From: Siphonobacter curvatus
GTDB lineage: Bacteria > Bacteroidota > Bacteroidia > Cytophagales > Spirosomataceae
Assembly: GCF_002943425.1 (NCBI RefSeq)
Contig: NZ_PTRA01000004.1
Span: forward strand, 186,001 to 250,000
DNA length: 64,000 nt
Direction of reading: 5' to 3'
A program made the position numbers and the translations under genes. The notes under the pieces were generated by a model. The model did no database searches. It was given only the letters and a program-made list of their open reading frames with translations, and was not told where the DNA came from. This document shows, in pieces, positions 1 to 9,115 of the stretch (position 1 is its first letter; each line of letters begins with the position of its first letter).

Positions 1-2781
1 AGAGCCGTACGCATGGGTAGATGACGCCATCACACCCCCAATTTTGGAATCCAGCTGAAGCGTAGCTGAGAAGTTTTTGTACCGGAAGTTATTGACGTTG
101 CTTAATAGGAAGTTCTCCATCATAGTCCCTAACTCTTTCGATCCCTGACCGGCAGCAGTACTACGCAAGTAGGTAAGGTACCCTCCAGTAGTTCCACTGG
201 CAGCACCGATCAATTTACGTCCCTGTGGATCCCGAGCATAAGCGTAAGCAGAAACAATAGTTCCATAGTCACCCCCAGCTTTAGCTACCGAACGGACGTC
301 GTTACCAAAAGCAAGGCTCAACTCATAGGTATCAATACCATCGGCCAGTTCAAGGATTTTATTCCGGTTACGGCTAAAGTTAAACGAAGTCGTCCACTGG
401 AAATTATTGCCTTTGATGGGAGTACCACTCAAAATAAATTCAACCCCACGGTTTAGAATTCGACCCGCATTTACCACTCGCGAAGTAGCTCCTGATTCCT
501 GAGCAACGGGTAGTGTGAAGATTTCATTGGTAGTCAGCTTATTATAAACGGCAACATCCAGACTTAAACGATTGTTGAAAAAGCGTACATCAGCTCCTAA
601 TTCCCATTCCCGAGCTAAACGGTTTTTAATATTCCGATTCGGTAAAATGTTATCGCTAAATCCGTACCGCTGAATCTGATATCTTTCACCTTGTGCATTC
701 ACACCTGTAAAGATGGAACCGGCTGAATAGAAACCGTCCCGGTTGAGCTTCCAGGGCTCAAAATCACCCCCTGTAAAACCATAACTGGCCCGAAGTTTAC
801 CAAATGAAAGCGTACTAGCCAGGCTTTTAAAGCTCTGCGTGAAATCCCAAGATGCTCCCAGGGAAGGATAGAAGTACCCTTTCTCACCCGTTCCATCTGC
901 GTATTTTAGCGTTGATGAAAATTCCTGACGTGCCGTGAAGTTTACAAATAATTGGTCTTTGAATGATACATCGCCGTACGTATAAATAGCATCTTTACGG
1001 CTAGATGGCGTCAAACGACGGTTAATGTCGGCTACTACAGGGTCAACGGAGTTAGTTAAGGCAAATTGACCTGGTACCCGAAGGCCACCATTCGTACTGA
1101 TTCGGTAATCCCGGCCGCCGAGGAAGCGGTTGGTTTCACCCCCTGCTGATAAGTTCAGGTGTACGCTTGAGCTAAGATCACGATTTAAGGTAACTACTCC
1201 TTGGATGCGGGATTGATTATTGGCCAGTGAGTATTGCGAGTATTCTCCATTAAAGCCAGCGTTATCTCCCTCGTATTTATTTTCAGTAGCATATAATTCG
1301 TTCTGAATGTTCGCCCGTAATAGACCCGTCAGCCATGGCGTAAAATTCATATTCAAATCGATATTACCACGGAAAATACGCTCATTACGACTGGTATTAT
1401 AGTGGAACGTTTGCCAAAGGAACGGAGAAATGTTATACGGATCAGCGGCGTTGATTTTACGGCCACCCGTTGGAGATTCGTAGTTGTTTACCCAGTAGTC
1501 AATATCAAAACTCCGCGGACGACCATACACGAAACGGAATACGGGGTTGAATGTACCGCCCTGACGAATGGGATTTAAGTTATCGTTGATGGTATAATCC
1601 GCCGAAACGTCCAGATTGAACAATTTACCTAATTTCTGCGTAGCCCGAACGTTGAAGTTATTCCGCTTCATTTCAGCACCGGCTGGCATGATCGTCGTAT
1701 TGTACAAATTAGAATACGAAACCCGGAATGAACCCCGATCATTTGCTCCTTCTACGGACAAGTTGTTATTGATAAATTTACCCGTCTGGAAAAAGTCAAG
1801 CGGGTTATTGGCTACCCAGGGAACCATACGACCATCCAGGTCACGTACCATACGGCCATCCAATTTCGGACCGAAAGAATACGGCCAGCTACTGCTGTTA
1901 TTGACAACTTGGTCTACGCCATCTGCTCCTTTAGCAAAATTAGGAGAGATGCCAGCACCGTATTCGTTCTGCACGTCTACGAAACGGTAGGCAGTTTCAA
2001 GAGAAGTCGTATGGTTAAAGTTTACACCAAGACCTTTTTGTTGGCGACCTTGTTTAGTCGTGATAATCACCACGCCATTTAAAGCATCCGAACCGTATAA
2101 GGCACTGGCCGCAGCCCCTTTTAGAACCGACATAGACTCTACGTTGTCGGCGTTGAAGTTTTTCATAATGTTACCGAAATCCTGAGAGGCTCCCCAAGAA
2201 TCGGCTCCCGTCGTAGTCGGACGCACTAAGACTCCATCAATTACGAACAAAGGCTGGGTATTCGGGTTAAGCGAAGCATTACCCCGAATCCGGATACGGG
2301 AAGAGGACATCGGTCCACCGGAACCCTGATCGATTTGTACCCCGGCCACTTTACCCTGTAAAGCATTCACTAGGTTAGCCGAGTTAGCACGTTCCAGATC
2401 CGTACCTTTTACTTCCTGAGCAGCGTAGGAAAGTTTACGAGCTTCCTGCTTTACCCCGAAGCCGGTTACCACAACTTCCGTCAGGGCTTTCGCGTCTTCC
2501 TGAAGGGTAATGGTAATTTCAGATTGGTTGGCAATAGACACTTCCTGACGCAAATATCCGATCGCCGAAATGACGAGCGTAGGATTGGCCTGGTTCAGGC
2601 TTAGACGGAATTTACCATCTACGTCGGTGGTCGTACCAGTCGTGGTTCCTTTGACTACCACGGAGGCACCCGGAACGGCAGCACCTTTGTCATCTTTGAC
2701 GGTACCGGTCAAACTTCCTGTCTGAGCCCATGCCGCCAGGCTGGTTGTAAACAGGAAAATGAAGAGTAGTAATTGTTTCAT
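1..2781 (-). CDS. SusC/RagA-family TonB-dependent receptor, C-terminus beyond window
   Basis: Outer-membrane importer that takes up oligosaccharides or similar ligands with TonB energy and a SusD lipoprotein partner. The ATG is at 2779-2781 and the frame stays open to base 1, so at least 927 residues are visible and the stop lies off the left edge. Visible are a signal peptide (MKQLLLFIFLFTTSLAAWAQ), a carboxypeptidase-regulatory-like domain (about residues 22-95), a TonB-box-like stretch with EVVVTGFGVKQ, and a plug with the SusC signatures NALQGKVAGVQI, SSSRIRIRGNASL and PLFVIDGVLV, followed by a long barrel. A SusD gene would be expected just outside the window. It is divergent from a ROK regulator, with a 19-bp palindrome 42 bp before the ATG. 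The family is clear; the substrate is unknown. Confidence 0.95.
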   Translation of the reverse strand, partial: MKQLLLFIFLFTTSLAAWAQTGSLTGTVKDDKGAAVPGASVVVKGTTTGTTTDVDGKFRLSLNQANPTLVISAIGYLRQEVSIANQSEITITLQEDAKALTEVVVTGFGVKQEARKLSYAAQEVKGTDLERANSANLVNALQGKVAGVQIDQGSGGPMSSSRIRIRGNASLNPNTQPLFVIDGVLVRPTTTGADSWGASQDFGNIMKNFNADNVESMSVLKGAAASALYGSDALNGVVIITTKQGRQQKGLGVNFNHTTSLETAYRFVDVQNEYGAGISPNFAKGADGVDQVVNNSSSWPYSFGPKLDGRMVRDLDGRMVPWVANNPLDFFQTGKFINNNLSVEGANDRGSFRVSYSNLYNTTIMPAGAEMKRNNFNVRATQKLGKLFNLDVSADYTINDNLNPIRQGGTFNPVFRFVYGRPRSFDIDYWVNNYESPTGGRKINAADPYNISPFLWQTFHYNTSRNERIFRGNIDLNMNFTPWLTGLLRANIQNELYATENKYEGDNAGFNGEYSQYSLANNQSRIQGVVTLNRDLSSSVHLNLSAGGETNRFLGGRDYRISTNGGLRVPGQFALTNSVDPVVADINRRLTPSSRKDAIYTYGDVSFKDQLFVNFTARQEFSSTLKYADGTGEKGYFYPSLGASWDFTQSFKSLASTLSFGKLRASYGFTGGDFEPWKLNRDGFYSAGSIFTGVNAQGERYQIQRYGFSDNILPNRNIKNRLAREWELGADVRFFNNRLSLDVAVYNKLTTNEIFTLPVAQESGATSRVVNAGRILNRGVEFILSGTPIKGNNFQWTTSFNFSRNRNKILELADGIDTYELSLAFGNDVRSVAKAGGDYGTIVSAYAYARDPQGRKLIGAASGTTGGYLTYLRSTAAGQGSKELGTMMENFLLSNVNNFRYKNFSATLQLDSKIGGVMASSTHAYGS

Positions 2782-2822
2782 GAACAATGGTTAAAAAATG
2801 AATGAAACGTAATTCTGTCCTA

Positions 2823-2841
2823 TGCCATAGATTCTATGGCA
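2823..2841. promoter_or_regulatory. 19-bp perfect palindrome, candidate operator for ROK/SusC
   Basis: TGCCATAGA-T-TCTATGGCA, 9-bp arms around one base, lies between the divergent SusC and ROK genes, 42 bp upstream of the SusC ATG. Odd-centred palindromes of this size are typical operators for dimeric repressors. The adjacent ROK protein is the natural candidate binder, which is an inference from position. Confidence 0.55.
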
Positions 2842-3004
2842 ATTGGTCTTGCAATGATAATAGATGAAAAGCATTTTAGTACTTTACTTAAATAAATAAT
2901 TTAAAAACTATTTGTAATATATATATAATAAATATAACATATTAAATATGTAGAGTTTTTTTTACATAAATGGTCTATACTTAAGTAATTAAGTGCTGTC
3001 AACT

Positions 3005-4207
3005 ATGTTTGAAGAAGAAGTTCAGGATGCCTCCGTCGTGGTTTATAAGAAGAAGCGACGGCTTCAGCAGGCCCTTTGGTTAATTTACCAGCAAGGGGTT
3101 TGTACGCTCTCGCAATTAGCTAAAGGGGTCCATACCAGTGTACCCTCCGTTACTGAATTAGTAGAACAATTAATCCAGGAAAACTGGATTCAAACCGTAG
3201 GAACCGTAACGGGTAATAATGGCCGGCGACCTACGGCGTATAGTCTGAACCCTGACTTTCATCGGGTGGTAGTACTTGACATCAATACGCATGGACTTAG
3301 TCTGCTGGTTATTGATACCAGACACGAAGTAGTATTCAAGCATGAGGCTCCTGTTCCGCTCGAAAATTCTGAAAGCTATTTAGAGACGCTGAAGTCTTTC
3401 GTGATGGAAACGTTTGCCATTATTCCTTTTCCGGAAGGAACGGTAATGGCTATTGGCATCGCAATGCCGGGCCTCATTGATGAACAAACGGGCAAGAATC
3501 TAACCTATCCCAAGCTTAACATCACGGGTGTATCATTCAAGGAATGGATTAAACATCAGTTTTCTCTTCCGGTGTTTCTGATTAATGATACGAAGGCTAC
3601 CGTTCTGGGGGAAAGTCGTTTTGGAAGGGGGCAGGGGAGCCGGCATATGTTTTCACTGAACATCGACTGGGGAGTAGGTCTGGGTATTGTGCTAAACGGA
3701 GAAGTATTTCAGGGAGCTTCTGGCTTTGCCGGTGAGCTGGGGCATATCCAAGTGGAAGCGGACGGTCAACGTTGTTACTGTGGAAAAATTGGTTGCCTCG
3801 ATACCATCACCTCGGCACCTTCGGTTGTGCGTAGAATTCAGAAGCTAATGAAGCAGAACGACGCGTATCCTGAACAGGAAATAGCAGGGTTAACGATTGA
3901 TCGCGTACTGGAGCTGGCCCACTGGCAGGATCCCTTAGTGAGTCAGGTGATGTACGATACCGGCTTTCAATTGGGCAAAGGGCTGGCTACCGCCATTACC
4001 ATTCTCAATCCCGAAATAATTATCATCGACGGCATTCTTGCTCAAGCGGGTGAGTTAATTACAAAGCCAATACAAGAAGCCATCGAAACCTATTGCATGG
4101 GAGCTTTCCTAGATAAAATCCGAGTGGAAGTCACCAGGCTTGACGGCAATGCTAAATGGATGGGCACACATGCTTACGTCATGGAAAATATTTTAAATCT
4201 CTTGTAG
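3005..4207 (+). CDS. ROK-family transcriptional regulator (NagC/XylR type)
   Basis: Sugar-responsive transcription factor of 400 residues. Residues about 15-75 form a winged helix-turn-helix (LSQLAKGVHTSVPSVTELVE, then a wing ending NNGRRPTAYSLNP). The rest is a ROK kinase-like fold with the ATP-site glycines (NIDWGVGLGIVLNGEV) and the ROK zinc motif GHIQ...CYCGKIGCLD. The HTH marks it as a regulator rather than a sugar kinase. ATG 3005 is chosen over GTG 2993, four codons upstream. Divergent from SusC, it probably controls that locus through the palindrome at 2823-2841. A thioredoxin-fold gene starts 2 bp after its stop. Confidence 0.9.
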   Translation: MFEEEVQDASVVVYKKKRRLQQALWLIYQQGVCTLSQLAKGVHTSVPSVTELVEQLIQENWIQTVGTVTGNNGRRPTAYSLNPDFHRVVVLDINTHGLSLLVIDTRHEVVFKHEAPVPLENSESYLETLKSFVMETFAIIPFPEGTVMAIGIAMPGLIDEQTGKNLTYPKLNITGVSFKEWIKHQFSLPVFLINDTKATVLGESRFGRGQGSRHMFSLNIDWGVGLGIVLNGEVFQGASGFAGELGHIQVEADGQRCYCGKIGCLDTITSAPSVVRRIQKLMKQNDAYPEQEIAGLTIDRVLELAHWQDPLVSQVMYDTGFQLGKGLATAITILNPEIIIIDGILAQAGELITKPIQEAIETYCMGAFLDKIRVEVTRLDGNAKWMGTHAYVMENILNLL

Positions 4208-4209
4208 AA

Positions 4210-4710
4210 ATGTACGTCTGGGTACTTCATTTTTTTATACTGTGGCTGGGGCCTTCCAACGCCCAGCCGCCCGCCGGTAAATTGCGGGTGCTGCTCTTTA
4301 CCGATACGGAATGCCCGATTTGTCAGAAAATAACGCCGCGGGTTCAGAAGCTAGCCGATGAATACCAGGGCAGTGTTTCGTTCGAGCTCATTTATCCAAC
4401 GGCTCAGCTTAAGGAATCTCAGGTCAAGGCTTTTCAACACGAATACAAGCTCAGCTTACCGCATCGGCTTGATCCTAAGCATCAATTTGTACGTCGCTAT
4501 AAAGTGACCACAACACCCGAAGTAGTACTTCTTTCGGCTACTGATCAGGTATTATATCAGGGAAGTATTGACGATCAATTCTACAAACTGGGTTCGTACC
4601 GAACCGCTCCGCAACGGCACTATTTAAAAGAAGCACTCGAGTACAGCCTGCAGGGCAAACCTGTACCACTTGCCTATACCAAAGCAGTAGGCTGTTTGAT
4701 TAACGATTAG
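4210..4710 (+). CDS. Secreted thioredoxin-fold (redoxin-like) protein with CPIC motif
   Basis: 166-residue exported thiol-redox protein. A short signal peptide (MYVWVLHFFILWLGPSNAQ) precedes a thioredoxin fold with active-site CPIC in DTECPICQK and the cis-Pro loop TTTPEVVLL. The C-terminal part, DDQFYKLGSYR then KAVGCLI, resembles redoxin domains found beside c-type cytochromes and copper monooxygenases; that comparison is from memory of the family. The start is ATG 4210, two bases past the ROK stop; a longer reading from 4156 overlaps ROK and spoils the signal peptide. Co-transcription with ROK is likely. The electron partner is unknown. Confidence 0.75.
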   Translation: MYVWVLHFFILWLGPSNAQPPAGKLRVLLFTDTECPICQKITPRVQKLADEYQGSVSFELIYPTAQLKESQVKAFQHEYKLSLPHRLDPKHQFVRRYKVTTTPEVVLLSATDQVLYQGSIDDQFYKLGSYRTAPQRHYLKEALEYSLQGKPVPLAYTKAVGCLIND

Positions 4711-4748
4711 CTAGTTTTGAAAAAAGTACCAGGCCTTTCTAACGCCAA

Positions 4749-4769
4749 GGAGGGGCATAAAGCCCCTCC
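4749..4769. terminator. Hairpin between convergent genes
   Basis: GGAGGGGC-ATAAA-GCCCCTCC, an 8-bp GC-rich stem between the thioredoxin-like gene (+) and the OmpA-like gene (-). There is no clear T-run on either side, so termination is inferred from position and stem strength. Confidence 0.55.
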
Positions 4770-4786
4770 CCGAATCCTTCTTGCCT

Positions 4787-5821
4787 CTACTCGTTTATTT
4801 TCACTAGTTCTACGCGTCGATTCTTTGCTCTATTTTCTTCTGAATCATTCGGTACCAAAGGTTTTTGGGCTCCGTATCCGACGGCTTTCAATCGGGATTG
4901 GTCAGTACCGGCTGCGATTAATTCCTTAAGTACGGTTTTAACCCGATCTTCCGATAACTTTTTATTGTGATCGGCATTGCCGGTATCATCCGTGTGACCT
5001 TCAATGCTGATTTTGAGTCCTTTATCACTTTTCAGTACCTTTTCGATTTCCTGTACTGCTTCTTGGCCTTCGGGCTTCAACGTAGCTTTATCGACATCAA
5101 AGTTGATGTAGAGGACCGCTTTCCCTTTTTCAGCCAACTGGCTTTGGATTTGATCGGCTTTCAACAGAGTGATGGTTTGCTTAAAAGCTTCCTTTTGCAG
5201 GATATTGAGTTTACCGGAAGCACTGTTTCCGCTGAGCTGGATGTAGATGTCGCCACCATCTGCTCGGTGAATGACATATACTTTTATGTTTTCGCCATCA
5301 TACCCAATCGAGCCATCCTCACCTAAGTAGGAAGCCTGATTATGGTAACGTTCGTACTCGGCCTTCGTAATTTCGCCATCGAAGATCTTGACGCCACCCA
5401 CTTTGGTAATCGCATCGTCATAGCTTTTTTCAAAATAGGGCTGTGACCACTCTTCGGTACTACCCGGCTTTGTGACGATGTAGCTCTTCCATACTTTTCC
5501 TTCTAGCGGAGTCATAACGCCGTTGATAGCAAAAAATAGCTTATCATAACTTCGCTGTACAGGTTTATTTTGTTCGACTAAGCCCTTAGGAAGACTGAAA
5601 AAGGGAAAGGCTTCGAGCGGATGGGTAGATACCGGAATGGTATTAATATCAAAAGGTTGGGAAGCCTCTGCCTGGGGAATCTCCGTTTTTTGTTCCGCTT
5701 CAGTGGATTGTGCGGTATCCTTCGCTTTTTGATCTTCTTTGCTGGCATTTTGGCAAGAGGTGCTTGCCAGAACAAAACAAAAGCAAGCCAGTGTAAGCAG
5801 TGATTTGAAGGGTCTAATCAT
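4787..5821 (-). CDS. OmpA-family lipoprotein
   Basis: Predicted outer-membrane lipoprotein of 344 residues that would anchor the envelope to peptidoglycan. A lipobox lies in FVLASTSC, followed by a charged, Gln/Glu-rich linker. A middle domain (about residues 60-220) vaguely resembles DUF4892-type domains, which is uncertain. The C-terminal OmpA domain is clear: LYINFDVDKATLKP, ISIEGHTDDTG, LSEDRVKTV and NRAKNRRVEL, with the conserved Asp and Arg that bind diaminopimelate. ATG 5821 is preferred over the TTG two codons upstream. It is convergent with the thioredoxin-like gene and probably monocistronic. Confidence 0.88.
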   Translation of the reverse strand: MIRPFKSLLTLACFCFVLASTSCQNASKEDQKAKDTAQSTEAEQKTEIPQAEASQPFDINTIPVSTHPLEAFPFFSLPKGLVEQNKPVQRSYDKLFFAINGVMTPLEGKVWKSYIVTKPGSTEEWSQPYFEKSYDDAITKVGGVKIFDGEITKAEYERYHNQASYLGEDGSIGYDGENIKVYVIHRADGGDIYIQLSGNSASGKLNILQKEAFKQTITLLKADQIQSQLAEKGKAVLYINFDVDKATLKPEGQEAVQEIEKVLKSDKGLKISIEGHTDDTGNADHNKKLSEDRVKTVLKELIAAGTDQSRLKAVGYGAQKPLVPNDSEENRAKNRRVELVKINE

Positions 5822-6414
5822 AGTCAATGGTACGTTTAACGTATGTTAGTGAATTTAAGAAAGGGTGAGAATGTCGGCAGCGTTGAATTAAATAGTCCGA
5901 CAGCCGAATTTTTTTAATGGCTGTAAATTGGTCATTACTTAATTATGAACGCAAACGTAAGCTGATCTACGGCAAATAGGGAAGGTGTTCTGCCAATAAT
6001 ATGGACAGACGGTTCATGAGACAGGCATGCAGAGTCCATGTTTTGAAGGTTTAGGATAAGACCTGATGGATACAAATCGTTGCTTTTTCTGAATACTGAT
6101 TCATTTTTACAGGAAATGTCAAACGGTTTTATAGGATTTTCTTTCTTTGAAACATAGCCGGACTCACGGCTCTCTATTTAATAAAATAAAGACAAACGGC
6201 TTCTCCCTAAGACGTAAGGTATCTGTACCCGCGTGACCCTAAGCCTATTTACTTAAAGAAAGTGGATAGTTACTTTTGATTCGGTAAGCTTGAACTAGGA
6301 AAATTTACTTAGTTAGCCATTTAAATCAAGGCATGAAAATTCCTGTATTCAATCAAAAGCATTTACCATCTTTGTCAAAGGTTGGCAACGTGTAGAAAGT
6401 TTATTTGGTAAACC
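5822..6414. other. Non-coding stretch between divergent genes (593 bp)
   Basis: Separates the OmpA lipoprotein (-) from the outer-membrane barrel gene (+). No convincing reading frame, RNA gene, strong palindrome or TAnnTTTG element close to the barrel gene was seen; a TATTTG at 6402-6407 is only a partial match. It presumably holds both promoters. Confidence 0.5.
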
Positions 6415-9069
6415 ATGCGACTGCTTTTTGTTTTGGGATTGATCTGTGGAGCTTGGCAATGGGCGAGTGGACAGGTGCAGATCAAGGGTCAAATTCAGGA
6501 CTCTACCAGTCACGCGGTTTTATCGGATGCCAGTATCACTTTGTTTTCTTTTCCTGATTCGGTACTAATCAAAGGAACCCGTAGTAACGAGTCCGGTCAA
6601 TTTCTTTTACCAGCCGTTGCTAAAGGCCGCTATTGGCTCATCGTTACGTACGTTGGTTATCAGATGCGTAGTATTTCGCTGCGGGTATCCAACTCAACCC
6701 ATCAACTCGACCCCATCCGTTTACAAGCCAACGCCCGCGATTTGGCGGAGGTAGTCATTCGGCGGCAACTTCCACCCGTGACGGTCAAAAAAGATACGAT
6801 CGAATACAACCCACAAGCCTTTCAGACGGAACCTAGTGCCGTCGTTGAAAAACTTCTTAGTAAACTGCCCGGCATCACGGTTGATAAAGAGGGTAATATC
6901 AAAGCACAAGGGCGGGAGGTCGCTCAAATTTTAGTGGATGGGAAACCTTTTTTTGACGGTGATCCTAAAATGGCTACGAAAAATCTTCCCGTTGATCTGG
7001 TGGAGAAAATTCAGCTGATTGATCAGAAATCGGACAAGACTCAACTTTCCGGAATGGATGATGGTACCCGGAATAAGACCATCAATATCGTTACTAAGAA
7101 AGACCGTAGAAAAGGACTTTTCGGCGATCAGGAACTAAGCGGTGGTCCGGATCAGAGCGGAGGTACCCCCCGTTATTCGGCCCGGCTGAATCTGAACCGT
7201 TTTCAGGAGGCCAAACAGATTTCCGTCATCGCTCAAATCAATAATACGAATAATGGTCCCGGCAGTAGTAGTTCCATCAACCGAACGCTACTCGGTGGTT
7301 TGAACTATCAAGATCGTTGGGGTAAACGTACGAATTTGGGCCTGAGCTATCGCGGTAATCGCGTTAAGTCCCGTAATGAGCAACAAAGCCTGCGAACCTA
7401 CGCCTTACCCGATACGTCTTATCTTTTGCGTGAATCAAGTCGGTCTGACGCCGAAAACGGGAGCCATACGCTGAACATGCATTTTAATCAGGAAATAGAC
7501 TCGTTGACGAGTTTGCGCGTGTATGCATCGTTTTTGCTCCAGCAATCCCGTAACCGTTCCGACCGCTATTCACAAACCTTTCCAAGGGGTACCGATTTCA
7601 CAAATCCGATCAATGAGAGTCGCACAGAGAATACGAGCGACGGTACCGGAATCAGCGGTTCAACGAATGTCAGTTTGAACCGGAATTTTCTAAAAAAGGG
7701 AAGAAATTTGCTGGTAAACTATACTTTTTTTCTGAATCGGCAGCAGAATAGCGGGCTCACTCGATCGGTCAATGAATATTTTGGCAAACGACAGAATTTA
7801 GTAGTGAACCAGCAAAATGAACAGTTGACACGGTCGACTCGCCATCAGATCAATGCCGCATTCAGTGAGCCGCTTTCGCAAGCGAACCGGCTTGAATTTC
7901 ATTATCAGTTTCAGAGTAACCCGGGAGTTTCCAATCGGGAAGTACGCGATTTTAACGAAACGAGTCAGCAGTACGATCGGCGGAACGACTCGCTTTCCAA
8001 TCGCTTTCGGTCCAGTTACCCCAGCCACGCAGCGGGTTTGCTCTTTCAGCGAAATCAAGGGAAAAATTTGTTTAATCTTGGCTTAGACGTACAGCGAGCT
8101 CAGTTGAAGAGTATCTCCCTGAACCGGACCATTAGCAAGGAGTTCATTAGTCTGTTGCCCGTTGCGATGATGAGCATCAACCTGAAAAACGATCGTTACT
8201 TTCGGGTTAATTACCAGGGTCAAACCCAGGCTCCGAGTGTAGATCAATTACAGCCCGTCGCCAACAATACGAATCCTTTATTGATTCAACGGGGTAATCC
8301 TAATCTGAGGCAAGAGTTTACGCATTCACTTAACTTCAATTACAATGCCTTCAATCCTACGACCTTCGAAAATTTCTTTCTGAATGTCAATGCTAATCAG
8401 GTAACGAACAAGATTGTGGAGTCCGTACATTTTGATCAACAGGGCGTTCAAACCACGTTGCCTATTAATACCAATGGACATTATTTGTTGTCAGGTAATG
8501 TAAACTACGGCCGGCAGCTTCAAGGACTGAAACTACACCTCAGTACGGGCTCATCGCTTACGTACAATCGGAGCCTTACCTTCGTTAACGATCAGATCAA
8601 CCAGTTGAATACCGTGATGATAAGTCCGGAGCTTCAGCTCAACTCATCGTTCGAGCAGCAACTTGGCTACAACCTTCGATCGACGCTTACGTATCAGGCA
8701 GCCCGCTACTCCCTGCAAAGTCAGCGAAATACCTCCTTTGTGAATACTTCCATTTCAGGGACTTTCTACTACGAATGGAATTTTCACCTCCGGTTTAGTA
8801 CCGATGCAACCTACCAGAGTTACGGTGGCAATACGGCCGGTCCCGCTCAGCGATACACCCTTTGGAATGTTGCTTTAAGTCAAAAGTTTTTGAAAAAGCA
8901 ACAGGCGGAGATCCAATGGTCCGTTTTTGATTTGCTCAAGCAGAATACCAACGTCAGCCGAAATGTTACGGAGTTGTACACCGAGGAACGACAAAACCGA
9001 GTTTTATCGCGGTACTTTCTGGTAAGCTGCATTTACCACTTCCGCGACTTTGGGGGCGGCACTCACTAA
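6415..9069 (+). CDS. Outer-membrane beta-barrel protein with carboxypeptidase-like N-terminal domain
   Basis: 884-residue TonB-receptor-like protein. Order: signal peptide (to ASGQ, about residue 19), carboxypeptidase-regulatory-like beta-sandwich (VQIKGQIQD to about residue 100), a plug-like domain with KKDTIEYNP, SKLPGITVDKEG and QILVDGKPFFDGDP, then a large barrel of the outer-membrane beta-barrel family 3 type. This is the Bacteroidota family related to TonB receptors but usually not paired with SusD. No SusD lies nearby, so transport or attachment of a non-glycan ligand is as likely as sugar uptake. It stands alone, with 46 bp to the convergent downstream gene. The ligand is unknown. Confidence 0.85.
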   Translation: MRLLFVLGLICGAWQWASGQVQIKGQIQDSTSHAVLSDASITLFSFPDSVLIKGTRSNESGQFLLPAVAKGRYWLIVTYVGYQMRSISLRVSNSTHQLDPIRLQANARDLAEVVIRRQLPPVTVKKDTIEYNPQAFQTEPSAVVEKLLSKLPGITVDKEGNIKAQGREVAQILVDGKPFFDGDPKMATKNLPVDLVEKIQLIDQKSDKTQLSGMDDGTRNKTINIVTKKDRRKGLFGDQELSGGPDQSGGTPRYSARLNLNRFQEAKQISVIAQINNTNNGPGSSSSINRTLLGGLNYQDRWGKRTNLGLSYRGNRVKSRNEQQSLRTYALPDTSYLLRESSRSDAENGSHTLNMHFNQEIDSLTSLRVYASFLLQQSRNRSDRYSQTFPRGTDFTNPINESRTENTSDGTGISGSTNVSLNRNFLKKGRNLLVNYTFFLNRQQNSGLTRSVNEYFGKRQNLVVNQQNEQLTRSTRHQINAAFSEPLSQANRLEFHYQFQSNPGVSNREVRDFNETSQQYDRRNDSLSNRFRSSYPSHAAGLLFQRNQGKNLFNLGLDVQRAQLKSISLNRTISKEFISLLPVAMMSINLKNDRYFRVNYQGQTQAPSVDQLQPVANNTNPLLIQRGNPNLRQEFTHSLNFNYNAFNPTTFENFFLNVNANQVTNKIVESVHFDQQGVQTTLPINTNGHYLLSGNVNYGRQLQGLKLHLSTGSSLTYNRSLTFVNDQINQLNTVMISPELQLNSSFEQQLGYNLRSTLTYQAARYSLQSQRNTSFVNTSISGTFYYEWNFHLRFSTDATYQSYGGNTAGPAQRYTLWNVALSQKFLKKQQAEIQWSVFDLLKQNTNVSRNVTELYTEERQNRVLSRYFLVSCIYHFRDFGGGTH

Positions 9070-9115
9070 TTTAAAACAGTCTCTGCTTGCAAAGAGCAAG
9101 GTTGAAAAGGAATGA

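Noticed and set aside
4967-5326. 119-codon frame opposite the OmpA lipoprotein
   Set aside because: Antisense to a clear OmpA domain; shadow frame.
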